Shown: positions 1-13,800, counted from the stretch's first letter. The stretch is DNA of 64,000 nt from Sipunculus nudus (GCA_026874595.1 CM049322.1:46683340-46747339); one strand, 5' to 3'. Made by a program: numbers and translations. Notes: generated from the sequence alone by a model not told the origin.

Positions 1-545
1 TGTAAAATGTGTTATGCTGATCTGTATTCAGTTTGGCTCATTAAACTTATCTCTCTCCACCTATGTGTATACCTTTAACAGATCCCTCCCGTTCTCACGC
101 TTTCTTTCATTTCGATTCTATGCTTCTCCCTCTCTCTCGTTTTCGGAATTTCGTTGTCCTCCCTGCTTCGCTCTCTATTTATGTGTCTTTCATTTTGCTT
201 TTTTTCTCTCACCACTCGTCTTCCTCTTTCTCTCAGACTCTCTGTCTTTTACTCCCTCTTCCTCGCTCTACCCCTCACCCCTCCCTCTGCATTTCTCTGA
301 TTCTTTCATCCTCTCTTTCTGGCTCTGCCTCTCTCCTTCTGATTGCACTTTTTTTCCCACCACTCCATTCTGGAATAGTAACATTTAGAAAGCTCACCCT
401 GGAATTAACTCTCTCTTTATACATCTCTCTCCCGTTCTCAAATCTCACTTTGGAACTCTCCCATTCTCACATCTCACTCTGGAAATAGGCCGTTCTCACA
501 TATCACTTTTAAACTCTCCCGTTCTCACCTCTAACTGTGTAAATC
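1..545. repeat. Pyrimidine-rich tract grading into a ~35-bp minisatellite
   Basis: Bases 50-380 are a strongly C/T-rich low-complexity tract. From 380 to 545 a degenerate unit recurs about five times (CTCTCCCGTTCTCACATCTC followed by ACTCTGGAA). The open frames through it are composition artefacts. Confidence 0.7.
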
Positions 546-984
546 TCCCATTCCGATGTCATGATATTGCGTGATCAAGACGTATGTATGCAAACTTTAG
601 TTTTTCAGTAAACTGCAGGTGGCGCTGTATTATGTAAGTACAGAACTTTGTCAGGCTCAAATCTTAGTGTTCAGTAATCAGTTTCCTTTGGAATATTTTT
701 TTTCTGCAAATATGAGTAAATTTAATAAGGAAATTATTATTGTCCTTACTTTTAAACATACCTGGTAATTGTCATGGCTTATCGTGTCCGTGATAGTTTA
801 TTATTGAATCACAGATAAAAAAAAAAATCAGCAGTAATATGCTTTTAGTGCTAGAACTTTGCCACTCTAATAACACAGAGCTAGAAATCATATATCAATG
901 CATAAGACTCAAGTCTGTGAATATCTTCAGTCTCGTATAGCTGTAATTTTGATATTGTTCCATAACAAGCCCTAAACATGATAA
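546..984. other. Non-coding, nothing recognised
   Basis: AT-rich unique-looking sequence between the minisatellite and the first SINE. Confidence 0.4.
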
Positions 985-1150
985 GCGCCTAGACAGTAAA
1001 ACACTCGGCTCTCCCCGCTAGCGAACTGGGTTCGATCCCCGGCGTGGCCATAAGTTGTCCGTAAGTTGTCCGATATTCACCACCTCCACAGAGAATACCG
1101 AAGGCCATTATCTGAGCTATAGAGAGTGCCCTGATAAGTTATTATAACTG
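985..1150 (+). repeat. tRNA-derived SINE-like repeat, family 1
   Basis: A B-box-like GGTTCGATCCC lies at 1029-1039 after an A-box-like stretch, as in a tRNA head. The body ends with CCATTATCTGAGCTATAGAG and then GTGCCCTGAT. A second copy with the same layout is at 51385-51600. Confidence 0.65.
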
Positions 1151-1569
1151 TTCGTACAATTCATGTAAAACAAATAAGTTTATACTTAGAAGGGCATATA
1201 CCATGAAACATTAAGGATTCATGTGCATTGTTTCTCTTACTTCTCAGACACCTCTTCATTGTAGGGACTACGTGTTGTAATCTCATGTACTACTTTCGAA
1301 TGTTCTGGATATTTCCCTGCCCTATTCATATTGTCAGAGATATGTATATGCTATGATGGACGCATTTTAAGCATGTGTGGTTTCAGGGGTGCCTTGTTTA
1401 CTCCCATCATCTCAGTAAAAATGTGTGTGGTGTAATCCAATTGACGTTTATGTGATATTTTCACTGAAACGCCAACGAAGGGTTTTAATTGTAAAACAAA
1501 TAAAAAAAATCTCTCTCTAACGTTTACATCTTATTATTATTTTTAACATACATGTTTAATACTTGCTTA

Positions 1570-1845
1570 ACCATGTGGTGTGTAGATTTGCAAAGTCCAT
1601 TTCGGTTTCGGATTAGGAAAGGGCCGACACTCGGTTATCATGGTATCTACCTTCGGGTTCTGGGTGTGTGTCATCCCAATTGCTGGGTCATAACATCGAG
1701 GACCCCAAAAAGGCGCACCCGTTTGTGAGTGAAACACGACTGCTGGGCACAGAGCGTTCACCTTTGGCGGGGACCAATCTTTGATTCGAACTCACGATCT
1801 CGCGAAATTGAGTCCTGTGCTCTACCACTGAGCCATGGAAGTCGG
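1570..1845 (-). repeat. tRNA-derived SINE-like repeat, family 2
   Basis: On the minus strand the head has an A-box region TGGCTCAGTGGTAGAGCA (1835-1818) and a B box GAGTTCGAATC (1803-1793). The body contains TTTTTGGGGTCCTCG, then ATGTTATGACCCA. The 26580-26812 repeat shares the tail motif. It does not fold as a complete tRNA by eye, so it is called a SINE rather than a tRNA gene. Confidence 0.65.
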
Positions 1846-2210
1846 TAAAAATGCTTCTCTAACGATAACAGTTTATTATTTAACACATATCCCCTCGTTA
1901 GTCTTGTAAACTAGAACCACAGCCTTTTACTTCTTTGAAGAGTGGTTGTTAAAGGGGAGGCTACATGTGTGTCCAAACACATGATATATTTGCCCATGTT
2001 TTGGAGAAGAGTTGGTACTTCTATGTACCGGTTTTTTTTGTTATTGTTCTAGCACGAATGTAAATGTATTTATTATGACTTCCGGTCAAGATGAAAGCCT
2101 GAGCAGTCACCTTTCCATGTGCTTTTGCGAAACAAATAATTCCATTGGATACTATGTCAACAACATCACGTATGCAAACAAGGTCCAGAAGTTAAAGTAA
2201 CACTAAGGGC

Positions 2211-3088
2211 ATGGAACAAACAAGTATGGAGAAATATGTCGAAACAACACCAAAAACGAGTCCAACTGAGATGGATGATTCATGCCAATCACAGGTGAGC
2301 GGCTCTACTGTTACGTTCATAGAGGCAAAGTGCGCGCAACTTGAAAATGCCTTTAAGCTTGCATTGGACAATTTTAAAGATAGCCTTTGTGAGGACATTG
2401 AATTTATCAAGAGAGATATGCGTAATATGGAGAAGAAATATTCAACAATAGACAGTAAAATAAACTATAACTCAACGTTTGGAATTCACACAAGCGAACA
2501 TGGACACCACAAAGTCAAAACTTGAAAGTGCAGAAGCAGAAAATAAAGCCTTGAGATCAGAAATAGATAAACTGCAAGTAGAAAACCATGAAAAAAATGA
2601 GTTAATAAAAGTGATGAAGGAAAAGCTCATAGATATTGAAAGACATAGCAGAGAATATAATGTGAGACTTATCGGTGTACCAGAGAAAAAAAGGTGAAAA
2701 TTGTATGGACATTGTCTCCAAATACATTGCAGAACAAGGACTAATAGGCGCAAAAATGCCACAGAAATATTAAAGTCACTGGAAAACGCACACAGGACTG
2801 GAAAAAAAAAACAAAGCCAATGGACATAGACATATAATTGCCAAATTCTACAGCAGACCTACAAGGAATGCAATAGTGAAAACGCAGAAACATAAACGCA
2901 GTCGTAGTGGACCGGAACAATCAGCTTTCGTTGTTAAGGACTTAGTCAAGGAGGACTATTTATTAAAACGAAAAGCCGCGGCCCAAATGTCCCAGACTCA
3001 TGCCGAAAACCAAAAGTTCCGCTTCTGGAGTTGGAAGCTGATCATCAATGGGGAAGTGGTCCCAATTCACGACGCCGAGTCAACTTAA
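2211..3088 (+). pseudogene. L1-type LINE ORF1 remnant (coiled coil plus RRM-like and C-terminal domains)
   Basis: The first 100 codons (MEQTSMEKYVETT start) and the 2479-2697 segment form a charged coiled coil ending VRLIGVPE, which is the typical start of the RRM in L1 ORF1 proteins. After frameshifts around 2525, 2690 and 2810 the reading continues through IIAKFYSRPTRNA and ends in the 2876-3088 segment (LVKEDYLLKRKAAAQMSQ, then VRF-like FWSWKLIINGEVV). That matches the C-terminal domain of L1 ORF1 (transposase 22 type). It is broken by at least three frameshifts. The nearest ORF2 starts 3 kb downstream, so the two may come from different insertions. Confidence 0.75.
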
Positions 3089-4559
3089 TAACAATGCATG
3101 ACTACGGCCAGTTGTCAACCACTGATCCCTGCCGGGACACTAGCACCGTTACCTGCCTCTGTAACACTTCGGTTATGTAACGGCACGAGAGAGAAACAGA
3201 TAACTACATGGCTTTACTCGAATACATCCCCCACGTTCTGGCCCGCAACGTTAGAGCCGATAGCACCCGAAGCGAGTCACTTCAGAACTGCAGTCTTGTC
3301 CATTGGACATGTAGAGTTTTTTTAATAATATTGCAGAAACCAATCTACAAAACTAGGTAACAGCAACTGGACAAAGAGACTAGATTCATTACAGTTCTCA
3401 TTATCGCTCAGTTGATTCGATGTTGATGCTGGACACGTCTGACTTGAGTGTTTCAGATTAATGAAACAGGATGTTGATTGGAATTTGAAATCAGAACCTT
3501 TCAACATTTTGTAAGTTAAACGCCCCTCATGATAAATGGTTAATACAATTATCCATTTTAAGCTCATTTTACGATCATTAAATCACACAAATTTACATCT
3601 CTCTTGCTTTTACCTAAATTTTTACAGATTAAACAAATGATTACTGTCAGCAGTTAAAATTAAGCAGGCTTGAACTACTAAAATGGTCCGCGTCTGTGTA
3701 GCCGTCACGCCCTTATTCCGCTTGATTGCTCTAAAAAATATGTAAAACTCCTGCTGATTTCGCGATTCAATTTTATTAAAAATATCAGTGGATTCTGCTT
3801 GTGGCATTTTCTGAGTTAGACCTTCTTTTTACCGACAACAGGTGTGCTTCTCCTTAAAATCTGGATAACTCACTGAATAAGAAGCTGAAGTCTCCAAATC
3901 ATATATGCATACCCCTGAGAGCAATGGGGATTAACTGAAAACTTAATAGAGTATGACTGTTTTCAAAATAACTTATGTATTTGAATTTTTTTTGTCACTC
4001 AATTCAGTCTTTTCACAATACCATACATTGTGCATAAACTGCTTTTTTTCCATTTTTTCTCTTTGTTTTGCGAGCTTCTGCAAAGAATAATATCATGTCA
4101 GATAGACAGAATCATTATATGACTGTCACATGATGATAATTCATCAACAGATGACATCTCCTTTGGTTGTTTCTCCTATATGAGGTAGAATGGTATTTTC
4201 TAGTTTTTACTGAAGTAGTATAGAAATGTCACCTATATTATTCATATACAACGGTTGCATCTATCCTGAAGCAATATAAGCATGTCACATTAATATGCAT
4301 TTAAACAGAAATAAAATGCATGTGAATGGTATATTTTATCTGAGAAGTTGAGGTTATCATGGTTTTTGTTGTGGTCGCGTCGCAGCAGAAAAATTTTCTT
4401 AAGCAAGATAACTTGAGGAAAGTTCAACTTATCCTTTGCAAATTTCGCTTGCGCAGCCATAGATGCGTGCTAGAGAATGAAGGTGTTTAAAATAGGATGA
4501 TTATCTTTACTACGAGAGCGACTTTGGCTTTGAATAAATCCAATTTGCCCATGTCTGTA
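3089..4559. other. Non-coding; possible LINE 3' flank then AT-rich sequence
   Basis: The first 230 nt have balanced composition and may be LINE-derived spacer after ORF1. The rest is AT-rich with no frames of quality. Confidence 0.35.
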
Positions 4560-5118
4560 TATAGTCGCCCATATCTCAGGAGCGGTTCTACAGACTTGTA
4601 GCATCTTTGTTTCTAGGGAAAGCTCTTGGAAAACTTTATCATTCATTGAACCCTAGTGACAATATCTATATTTGATCCTCTGTTATGGCCATCTATACAC
4701 ATTTACTTATGGTAAATTGCAGACATTTTTGAGAAATGGTGTAATCTGATATCTTGAATTCTTTCACAGCCATAGATCATAAAATAATTTATCACATATA
4801 TTAGATAGGAAGCACCAATCATAACTGCTTTGCTTTTACAAAAAAAAAAAACTCATATTTCAGGAGTCATTCAGCAGATTTGATTTGTTCTTTTTTATAT
4901 TTTATTTATGCAAAGCTCTTGAATAGCTTCATCATACACTTAACTCTAGAGGCGCTATATATATTTGTTTTTGAGTTATGGCATTTGCATAATTATTTTA
5001 GGTAAATATTGCACATATCTTTGGAAGGGTGTAAGCTAATAGTCTGAAGCTTTGCTCAGTCATAGATAATGCATAATCTATTACATATGTGGGTCAGGTG
5101 GTGCCACTGACAATCTGT
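4560..5118 (+). repeat. Diverged direct tandem duplication, ~283-bp unit
   Basis: Copy 1 (about 4572-4825) and copy 2 (about 4855-5105) share an ordered series: ATCTCAGGAGCGGTTCTACA vs ATTTCAGGAGTCATTCAGCA, GCTCTTGGAAAACTT vs GCTCTTGAATAGCTT, GTTATGGCCAT vs GTTATGGCATT, GGTAAATTGCAGACAT vs GGTAAATATTGCACAT, and CATAGATCATAAAATAATTT vs CATAGATAATGCATAATCTA. Confidence 0.65.
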
Positions 5119-6149
5119 AATCAAATTTGTTTGAACAATTGCTGCAGTACTTTTAATGCCCGGTACGTTGACCTTTTTAATATCAATCAGGCCCCGTTCA
5201 GGATATTCATAAATTATATCACGGATTATTATAATATTTTGAATGTCTACTCTTCTTGTGTAGTTACATTCATAAGACAAAACATGGTTGGATCATGAAT
5301 TATCCTATTTAAGACAATTTCAAGGCAAAGCATGTTACAGAAAATATCACACATTTGAGTTATGCATGGGGCGGTGGACTTTTGTGCTTTGTGCCCTTGT
5401 ATTAGAAAAAAAAACTATATCTATGCCAGCAGCACTTTTGTATTACAATATAACAGCATTACCTATTTACATATATTTCCTGAGAACAAGAGCAGTAGCA
5501 CACTGACATAATCTGTAAAGATTATGCATGTGTACTTTACATATATAATTTAAATTTATAAATACTAGTTATCATGTGCAATAATTCCCATTATGGGTTA
5601 TAGAGCCTCAGGAGAACATTTGCTTCGCTCAGTTGCCCAGATAGGTCATGTCCGCAGTCATCATGTTATCATTGGTATCGTCTATACTGTGTAATTCTTT
5701 GATAATGTACGTTCTTGCCTTTTCGACACAAATGTGAGTTCATCAACCAGCAACTATGTCAATTGAACACTATATACTTTTAAGTTTTGCCTAATACTGT
5801 ATAATTCAGACTGAAACACATATATTAGTGGGGATGTATTTTCATATGATTGTCAGATTACACTGGCTTTATCATCTTAAGATATATATTTAATAATTCA
5901 CTTTCCACCCTCTTTTCTTTGATATGCACATTTTTTTTAATTATGTGGCATATTTTTAAAGATAGTTAGTAAATAGAACCATGAGTTTATGTGTATATGT
6001 TTACCAGTATATTTATGTATGTATTTCAAGCCATATGTGCCATGTATAAGATAAAATGTATGAAACTCAATATCTTATTAGATGCAGGGAGTAACAAATT
6101 AAAGATAATTACAATTAATTGTGACTGACATATGTAATATAGCTTCAAT
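5119..6149. other. Non-coding, nothing recognised
   Basis: AT-rich sequence between the tandem duplication and the LINE ORF2; it may include the LINE 5' leader. Confidence 0.35.
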
Positions 6150-9100
6150 AAATGTAAGGGTATGGGTAGTCATGCAAAAAGAAGAGAAATATTCTATTTG
6201 TTGAATAGGAAAAAAATTGATATCATACTCCTCCGAGAAACACATAGTAGTACAGAAAATGAAATGAGATGGAGATCAGAGTGGGGGAACCAAATATTTT
6301 TTTCTGTCATGGAACTAATCAAGCAAAGGGAGTTAGTATTCTTATTAGAAATAAAGCAGGAATTCATGTTAAAGATATAAAGCGAGATAAATGTGGTAGA
6401 TTTCTTATTCTCAATATTATAGCAGGAATTCATAACATAACACTAGTAAATGTATATGCTCCAAATAAAGATGGACCAGATTTTTTTTTAAATCTTAGAT
6501 CTATATCAAAAGATCTACATGTAGATAAATTAATAATTGTTGGTAATTTCAATGCGACTTTTAACCCTGAAATAGACAAAGAAGGTGGTAATAAATACAC
6601 TCAGGACAAATCTAGACAAGCTATTTTACATTCGATGGAACTGTCACAGTTGACAGATGTTTGGAGGGCACAACACCCAGGAACCCTGAAATACACATGG
6701 TATAGATACAACCCCCAACCTATATTTTGCCGTCTTGATTACTTTCTTATCAGTGATAGTCTTTGCAGGTATGCAGACACTACTAGAATCGAAACTTGAT
6801 ATAAAACAGATCATGCACTTATTTCAATGAGTTTAATGTTGAGTGAACATCCGCGAGGTCGGGGGTATTGGAAATTTAATTGTTCATTACTTGAAGATGA
6901 AACATATATTAAGCAGATTTAAGAATGTATAAGAAACACTGTAAAAGACAATAAAGAAGCTAATCCCTCACTTTTATGGGACACAATCAAGTGCCAAATT
7001 GCAGGTGAAAGCATAGCATTCTCAACAAACAAAAAGAAAAAGTACAGTAATAAACTAATAACATTAGAGAGAGTAATGTATAAGGCCCAGTGTCAATATA
7101 ATAAAACTAAGAACTTTGAAGATAAATGTAAATGGGAAATTGCTCTGAACAATCATCAACTTTTAATTGAAAATGAGACAAAAGGAGCAGTAATCAGATG
7201 CAGATCCAGATGGTTTTCAGAAGGAGATAAACCTAAAAAGTATTTTTTAAAATTGGAAAAAAAGAAAGTTTGAACAAAAATCAATCCTGAAATTAAAAGA
7301 CAAAATGGAAAAATAATTACTGACACAGAACAAATTTTGCAGGAACAATTAACAATTTAAAAGAATTTGTATACATCTAATGAACTTAGAGAGGATTACA
7401 CAAACCAATTTATTACAAAAGAGGATTTAACTATAATTAGAGAGGAAGACGCACGAATTTGTGAAGCAGATTTTTCTCCATCTGAGCTATATAAAACTGT
7501 GAAATCTCTTAAAACAAATAAGACACCAGGATCTGATGGATTTCCAGCTGAATTTTATTAGAAATTTTGGGATGATATTAAAGATTATTTTATTAATTCA
7601 CTGAAATATTCATTTTCCAATAATATTTTACCACTTTCAATGCGACAAGGAAAAGATTCTCTTCATTTGAAGAACTGGCCTCCACTCTCTCTTTTAAACA
7701 CGGAATATAAAATAATTGCTAAAACTTAAGCTAATAGACTTAAGACAACCCTAGACTCTATTATTCATTCTGATCAGACTGGTTTCATGGAAAATAGGTA
7801 TATTGGAGAAAACATTATAAAAAATTACAGATATATTTGCATATTCATTTAAACATAAAGTAAAAAGTTACCTGGTATCAATAGATTTTGAAAAAGCTTT
7901 TGATTTTTTAGAATGGACTTATATTCAGAATACTCTAAAATGTTAAATTTGGACCAAATTTTAGAAAATGGATTCATACTTTACTCGGGTAATAACAGCT
8001 GTGTTATAAATAGGGGATGGGCTACTTCAATATCTTCTATAAATCGAGTTGTTAGGCAAGGCTGTCCATTGTCACCATATCTGTTTATACTCGCTTCAGA
8101 AATACTAGCTGTTAAAATAAGGAATAATCCTAAAATTAAAGGTGTAAATATAGGAGGTACTGAACATAAATTAATTCAGTATGCAGATGACACAGCAGTT
8201 ACGCTTGCGGGAGGCACTCAATCTTTTAAAGAACTTCTAGGAACTTTTGACGAATTAAACAAAAAAATATCGGGATTCAAAGTTAATGTAGAAAAAACTG
8301 TAGTTATTCCTATGACACCTTTTGCTAATGAAAAAGAAAACATAGAAAGATTAGATTTAAAATGGAGCTCTGAACCAGTAAAAATATGCGGTATATCTGT
8401 TTATCCAGACTAGAGAAAGATGAAATATATCAACTATAAAGAAATACTGAGTAAAATAAAAACAATTATAAATATATGGTCCTTTAGAGGTATGTCGCTT
8501 TCAGGAAAAATAAATATTATAAAAGCACATGTATTATCACAATTGATATATGCACTACAGGTAATACCCAATCCATCCCTAACTTATGTAAAAGATATAG
8601 AATCTTTACTTTGGAAATTCATATTGGACAAACAAGATAAAATTAATCAAACAACACTCATAGCACCTATTGAAAAAGGGGGACTAGACATGATACATTT
8701 AAAATCCAAAATTGATGAATTAAAAATTGCTTGGGTGAAACGTTTCTTATCTGGCCCCTTAGACCGAGGCTGGAGACAGATAGTTGATATACAGTTTAAA
8801 GGAATGGGTTTTTATATATTTAAATGTAATCTTAGGTCATCTGACATAAAATAAAATCTTAATGATCATCTATATAGCTCATTCTGGAGAGAAGTTTTTG
8901 ATGCATGGTGTAAATATAACTTTAAAAACGTGTACTCTCCAGAGGAAATCCTTAATCAGGAATTATTTTATAACTCGCACATCAAAGTAGATCATAAAAC
9001 TGTATATATCAAAGAAATGTACAATGCAGGTGTCACAAAAATATATGATATTCTAAAAAAAAAAAAGATGTACTTTTCTATTACATGCAGAACTCATTAG

Positions 9101-9663
9101 TAGATATAAATTAAAAATAGGGCAAATGCAGTATATGAGTTTAATTGATGCTTTTCCAGCAAGTTGGAAAAGCATGCTCAGATAGTGATATACACATTAA
9201 CAATCCATGTAAACCGAATATAGAAATTATAATGAATACTTAGAAAATCTAACAAAAAGTTTACAAAGATTTGATAATGAACATCTGCACAGAACCCTCC
9301 AAAGTAATTGATAAATGGAATAGAGACATGCAATGCGATTGCAAAGACCTGATATATGAAGCCTTTAACAATATAAAAAGCATAACAATATCAGAAATAT
9401 TAATAATATTTCAGTTTGAACTAATTCATAGAACCATAGCTCTAAACCCTCTGTTATTTACTATAGGGAAAAAAGAGAAAGAAACTATTATGCATCTATT
9501 TTATAGCTGTAACGAAACACAAAACATTTTTACTCAAATGAAAAACTGGCTGATTAGCCAAAAGATACTTCTTACAGAAAACTGCTTTAGCAAAACAACT
9601 ATTATCTTCAACAACACAAATGATTCTCTGTTAGATATAATTATATTATTTTTTAATTTATAG
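6150..9663 (+). mobile_element. Decayed L1/Tx1-like non-LTR retrotransposon ORF2 (endonuclease, RT, C-terminal Zn-finger)
   Basis: Translated pieces in order are an AP-endonuclease N-terminus (IDIILLRETHSS near 6216), a frameshift, the rest of the endonuclease at 6269-6799 (LVNVYAPNKDGPDF, IIVGNFNATFN, CRLDYFLISDS, then TDHALIS past a stop), and a linker (WFSEGDKPKKYFLKLE). The reverse transcriptase follows: KTPGSDGFPAEFY, PLSLLNTEYKIIAK, SDQTGF, RQGCPLSPYLFILASE and the catalytic-box YADDTAV at 8179-8199. The C-terminal part has KEKETIMHLFYSC near 9470-9520. At least eight stops or frameshifts break it. The endonuclease GDFN motif reads GNFN, so a catalytic Asp is lost. It ends near a (GT)n stretch at 9675-9720. 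Confidence 0.88.
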
Positions 9664-10732
9664 TATAAATATATATGTGTGTGTGAGGGTGTGTGTGTGT
9701 TTGTGACTGTGTGTGTGTTCAGTAAATTAGCACCAAGGATTAGTTGTGCCAATTTTGTATATTATAGTAGATATTCCCTTCATGTAAATTGGCTGGTTGC
9801 TCTTTATTTTCATCGTTTCCATGCTGTCCACTTTCTCTCCTCCGTGCTTTCTCCTTTGTCTCCTCTCCAAGTTCATTCATTCTTTAAATTACCAAACAAT
9901 ACAGCTCTATGCTTATTTGATTTTTATTCTCTGTATCGAGCATGATCGTTTAGATAACGGAATAATGACATATAACGAAACTGAATCTATCTATTCGATA
10001 TATTAATACCGAATAAATCTAGTGAATCCTAATTTTGTGCCTCTTGTTTTTGCTCTGTAACCTCGAACGATCTTTCAAAATCAATATTGCGACTGCTGGC
10101 AAAGAAATAAGGCAACACTTAAATTCGGTACCCATAAATGATTAATCTTTCCTCAATCAAGGAGTAGAAAGGAAACACCCTGAAATATTATGAATGTTTC
10201 TTCGTGTTAAAAGGAGCCACTGCAAGAGTTATCTGTGTTCTATATTCAACCTCGGATATTGTCAAACCATGCTAGTATCACTGTTGTATATATTCGATCA
10301 TAACTTAATATCTAACATAACATGCTTTAATTCAGGAAGGCACTATGTTTATCATAAAAAAGGGGTTTTCTTCGCTTAAAATCATAACATCATTCAATAC
10401 TGTTGTAAACATCCACTGTGTACACAACTTATAAACTCAACTGAGTAAAGAGAGCATGCAACAGTTTACGTGCTTTAAATTTGCTCTATGGCCGTTATAG
10501 TATGATGCACGTGCACATGTTATGGTGAAATAATTCAGAGAATGAAATTAATATGTAAAGTTGATGGAACTTAATAGCCCATGTCGTTAAAGATAGATAA
10601 TTCGTTTAAATCAAGACAGAGCCAAAATGTACCGAGAACAATACTTTATATTCTAAAATTCTAATATAAATACTTAATACATTAATGATTAAAAATAAAA
10701 CAAAATGTTCTATAAAGTTCATAATAATTATA
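9664..10732. other. Non-coding, nothing recognised beyond a short (GT)n
   Basis: GT-rich stretch at 9675-9720, then AT-rich sequence. Confidence 0.4.
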
Positions 10733-10743
10733 TAATATATATA

Positions 10744-10782
<39 letters not shown>

Positions 10783-10882
10783 TGTTCATATATATAAGGT
10801 CAGAAAGGGGGGGGGGGGCTGAAAAACAAACCTAGAGAGAGAGGGAGAGAGCGAGAGAGCGAGAGAGAGAGAGAGAGAGACA
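10733..10882. repeat. (AT)n, poly-G and (GA)n microsatellite cluster
   Basis: (AT)n at 10733-10779, a G run at 10807-10818 and GA-rich repeats at 10832-10882. Confidence 0.85.
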
Positions 10883-13800
10883 GACAGGGAGTTGGGAAAT
10901 TATCATTGCAATCTGCAATCTATCAAGAAGAAAAGACGGTCCACAAACACAAGTCCCTGTCTGAGTGTTTCTTTTAATTGCTACAGCTAAATAATATAAC
11001 TAAATAATATATTGTCATTTAGAACTATTTGATTTATATATTGCAATATTTTTGGTGAGATACATTTAACACATTTTTTTTTTCAAAGGGCACATTCATG
11101 AAAAATAAGTAACAGTCATTATAGTTTAGGCTGACATACATCACGCGGTCATATAGCAATACTTTTTAAAGTGTAGTCATCTCTTACCCCATTGACAATC
11201 AAGATGTCAGAATTTTATCTCTTCCTCGGGAATCAACATGTACATGTTGGTGAATCGTGCGGTCAGTGTGATACTGTACATTATCACAAGGAGCATCACA
11301 TGGTGTAAATCATCCTATAACAACATGAACCGGATCCTTGTTTGAATGATATTATGATGGAACTCGCACAGTTTGCTTATTATATTAACGTGGTAAGGTG
11401 GACTTTTTCTATATGTTTTGCTGATCAAATATACACAATAAGGACAAACGACCATACAACACATTTAGATACTTACATTAAATAGAAAAACAAACCCAGA
11501 CTAACAGAAGCAATGATATTTACACTAAGATATATTCTGATTTTAAACCGGTATATTTAATATGCAAGACGTAAGAACGGGACTAAAAAAATACAATATG
11601 AACAGTTTCTGCATGATAACCGTAGCTTACAATTTTATGAAATAAAAATGATCGTACCTGAGCTATTTTTTTTCTGTTTTCTCATGTTTTAACTTCCCAG
11701 ATTCGAATAAAAATCAAATAAAAAAATAAACGGTTATTCATAGTTATAAGGAATAGCATATCCTTGCACATGCAGATACACAGAATAGCAGAACTCATGC
11801 ATACAACTATGAACAGAAAACCCTTTTGTCCACATTTACACTCACATGTGCTCACGCAGCCCTCAATACTCAAAACTATTCCACAAAAGATGTACTATAC
11901 AAACCACATATACGGAGACACATTGTAACCTAAACAAGCGGACCCTATCCGAGCTGCATATATGTTCCATGTGAAGTCTATCCATGCTGTATGTGCGTTA
12001 TGTGCACATGTTACATTTGTTTTAGCATAGTTAATTAAGGAGTTAAAGTAATTATTCAGTGATTTCTTGTCGTCCGGTGAGGTATATAGATGATGTTTAT
12101 AGTAAGACGATGGTGCAATTTGGTATGCATAATTAATAAAGCAGGGATGTTATAGCTGCGTCAGTTCTGAAAAGACGTTTTTGTGTTTTATTTTAATGGC
12201 AGGGTCTAGACAAATTATGGAGGTAGAAAAGCCATGGCTCGATAAGGTTGAGGCGGTCTAACCTTAGAGTTCATTGCTAATTTGAATAAACAGGCTCAGG
12301 CCGCTCAACCGCCTTCTTTCAAGAAAATAAAAGAAAATAAAATTTCGATAAAAACCTGAAAACTATTCCATTAACAATTTATTGCCCTGGTCACGTAAAT
12401 CATTTATCGAAATCTAATAAAACATCACCCGCTTGAATGAAACATACCTTATTTGCCTAAAACTGTTTATTTTTATGAGGCAGCCTAGCATGTTTGTCTC
12501 TTGTTATCGCTTGTTTACACCACAACAACCTACATGCGAGGAAAGCCAATTCCTCTACCGACTAAATAGGATAATACCCTTTTTTTTTAAATTAAAGTTA
12601 TAAAGTCCAAACAATTGTTTTACATTTATTATGAACTGGTCAAGGAATTATGTTTATATTCAACCATTGTATACAACAAAAAGGCTAAGCCATTGAGTAG
12701 AATTAACATTTTTATTTCGATGAGAAAATCGTGAATATTACTGAGCTTAAATTGGAATATTCCATGTCGTGTGATACCTAAGGCTAATGTGATGTCGAAT
12801 TATAACCAGAGCAGACGGAATCATCGAATTGTCAATTACCTCATAAGGGGCAATTTATTGTGCTGGATATCAGTCTACTTTGATACAACTGGGGCGCCAT
12901 TCTCCACACAGAATGTTTAGCTATTAATAAAAAAATAAACCTCCTGCACACATTCTTTCGCACAGCCCATAAAATGAAGCAAATATAAAGCATGTATCGA
13001 CAACATCCATTCCGAATATAACTAACATAAAATTTGGCTGTTAAACAAATTGTACAGTCTGCTAAAAATGTGAATCTATTAAGCGGTGTAATATGAAAGA
13101 TGCAGCATAGTAAATATAAACAAATACTTATGTGTGTGCCTTGAGTTATTAACTCATACAATTTTTTTCCGATTTTTTAAAGGTTTATGAATGTATGATG
13201 TAAAAATCCAGTGATATTTGATATGGCCTGTTTCACATAATTCAGCAAGATCACTTGATTCAAACAAAGGGAGAGGGAAAATCCAATCAAGTATGCAGTT
13301 ATAACACTCAAATTAAAAACAGAGAGACGGCACATGAACACATGGGACTCACAACACTGATACAGTTGACTAACACTCCAACCCACCCACAGAGAAAGAC
13401 ACACAAGCATACATGTTAACAAACACGCGCACAAATGAATACAGAATCATGCCCCCCAGTATGTAAGAAATACATAGAAAATATATAGAAAAGGCACGCA
13501 AAATTACTCGGAAAAACAAACTCATGCGTCCTACCATAGACAGACAGAGTAAGATACACTCATACAATGTTGGGAACATTTTTTGAAACACATCACCCAG
13601 TCTAACTGGGCGGGTCAATTTTGCCGACATGAACACACACTCGCACTCATTAAATCACACACTTATTCAGACAAGTCAATAGACAAACAGAAACACACAG
13701 ACGCAGGCACTCAGTTTCATGAATGCATACATATGTGTTCAAATTTGAAATTCTGTCCGATAGTGAACAGGGTTGAATCTTTGACCGAAATGTATTTCCA

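Noticed and set aside
14-488. Two overlapping 124- and 141-codon frames at the start
   Set aside because: They are products of C/T-rich low complexity (Ser/Leu/Phe-rich) and overlap each other in different frames; no start context or splice support.
1793-1835. tRNA gene on the minus strand
   Set aside because: A and B boxes are present, but the acceptor stem is not convincing and related copies with the same body occur elsewhere, so it is a SINE head.
12245-12320. Inverted repeat GGTTGAGGCGGTC/CCGCTCAACCGCC as a transposon end or structured RNA
   Set aside because: Short, imperfect and isolated; no second copy in the window.
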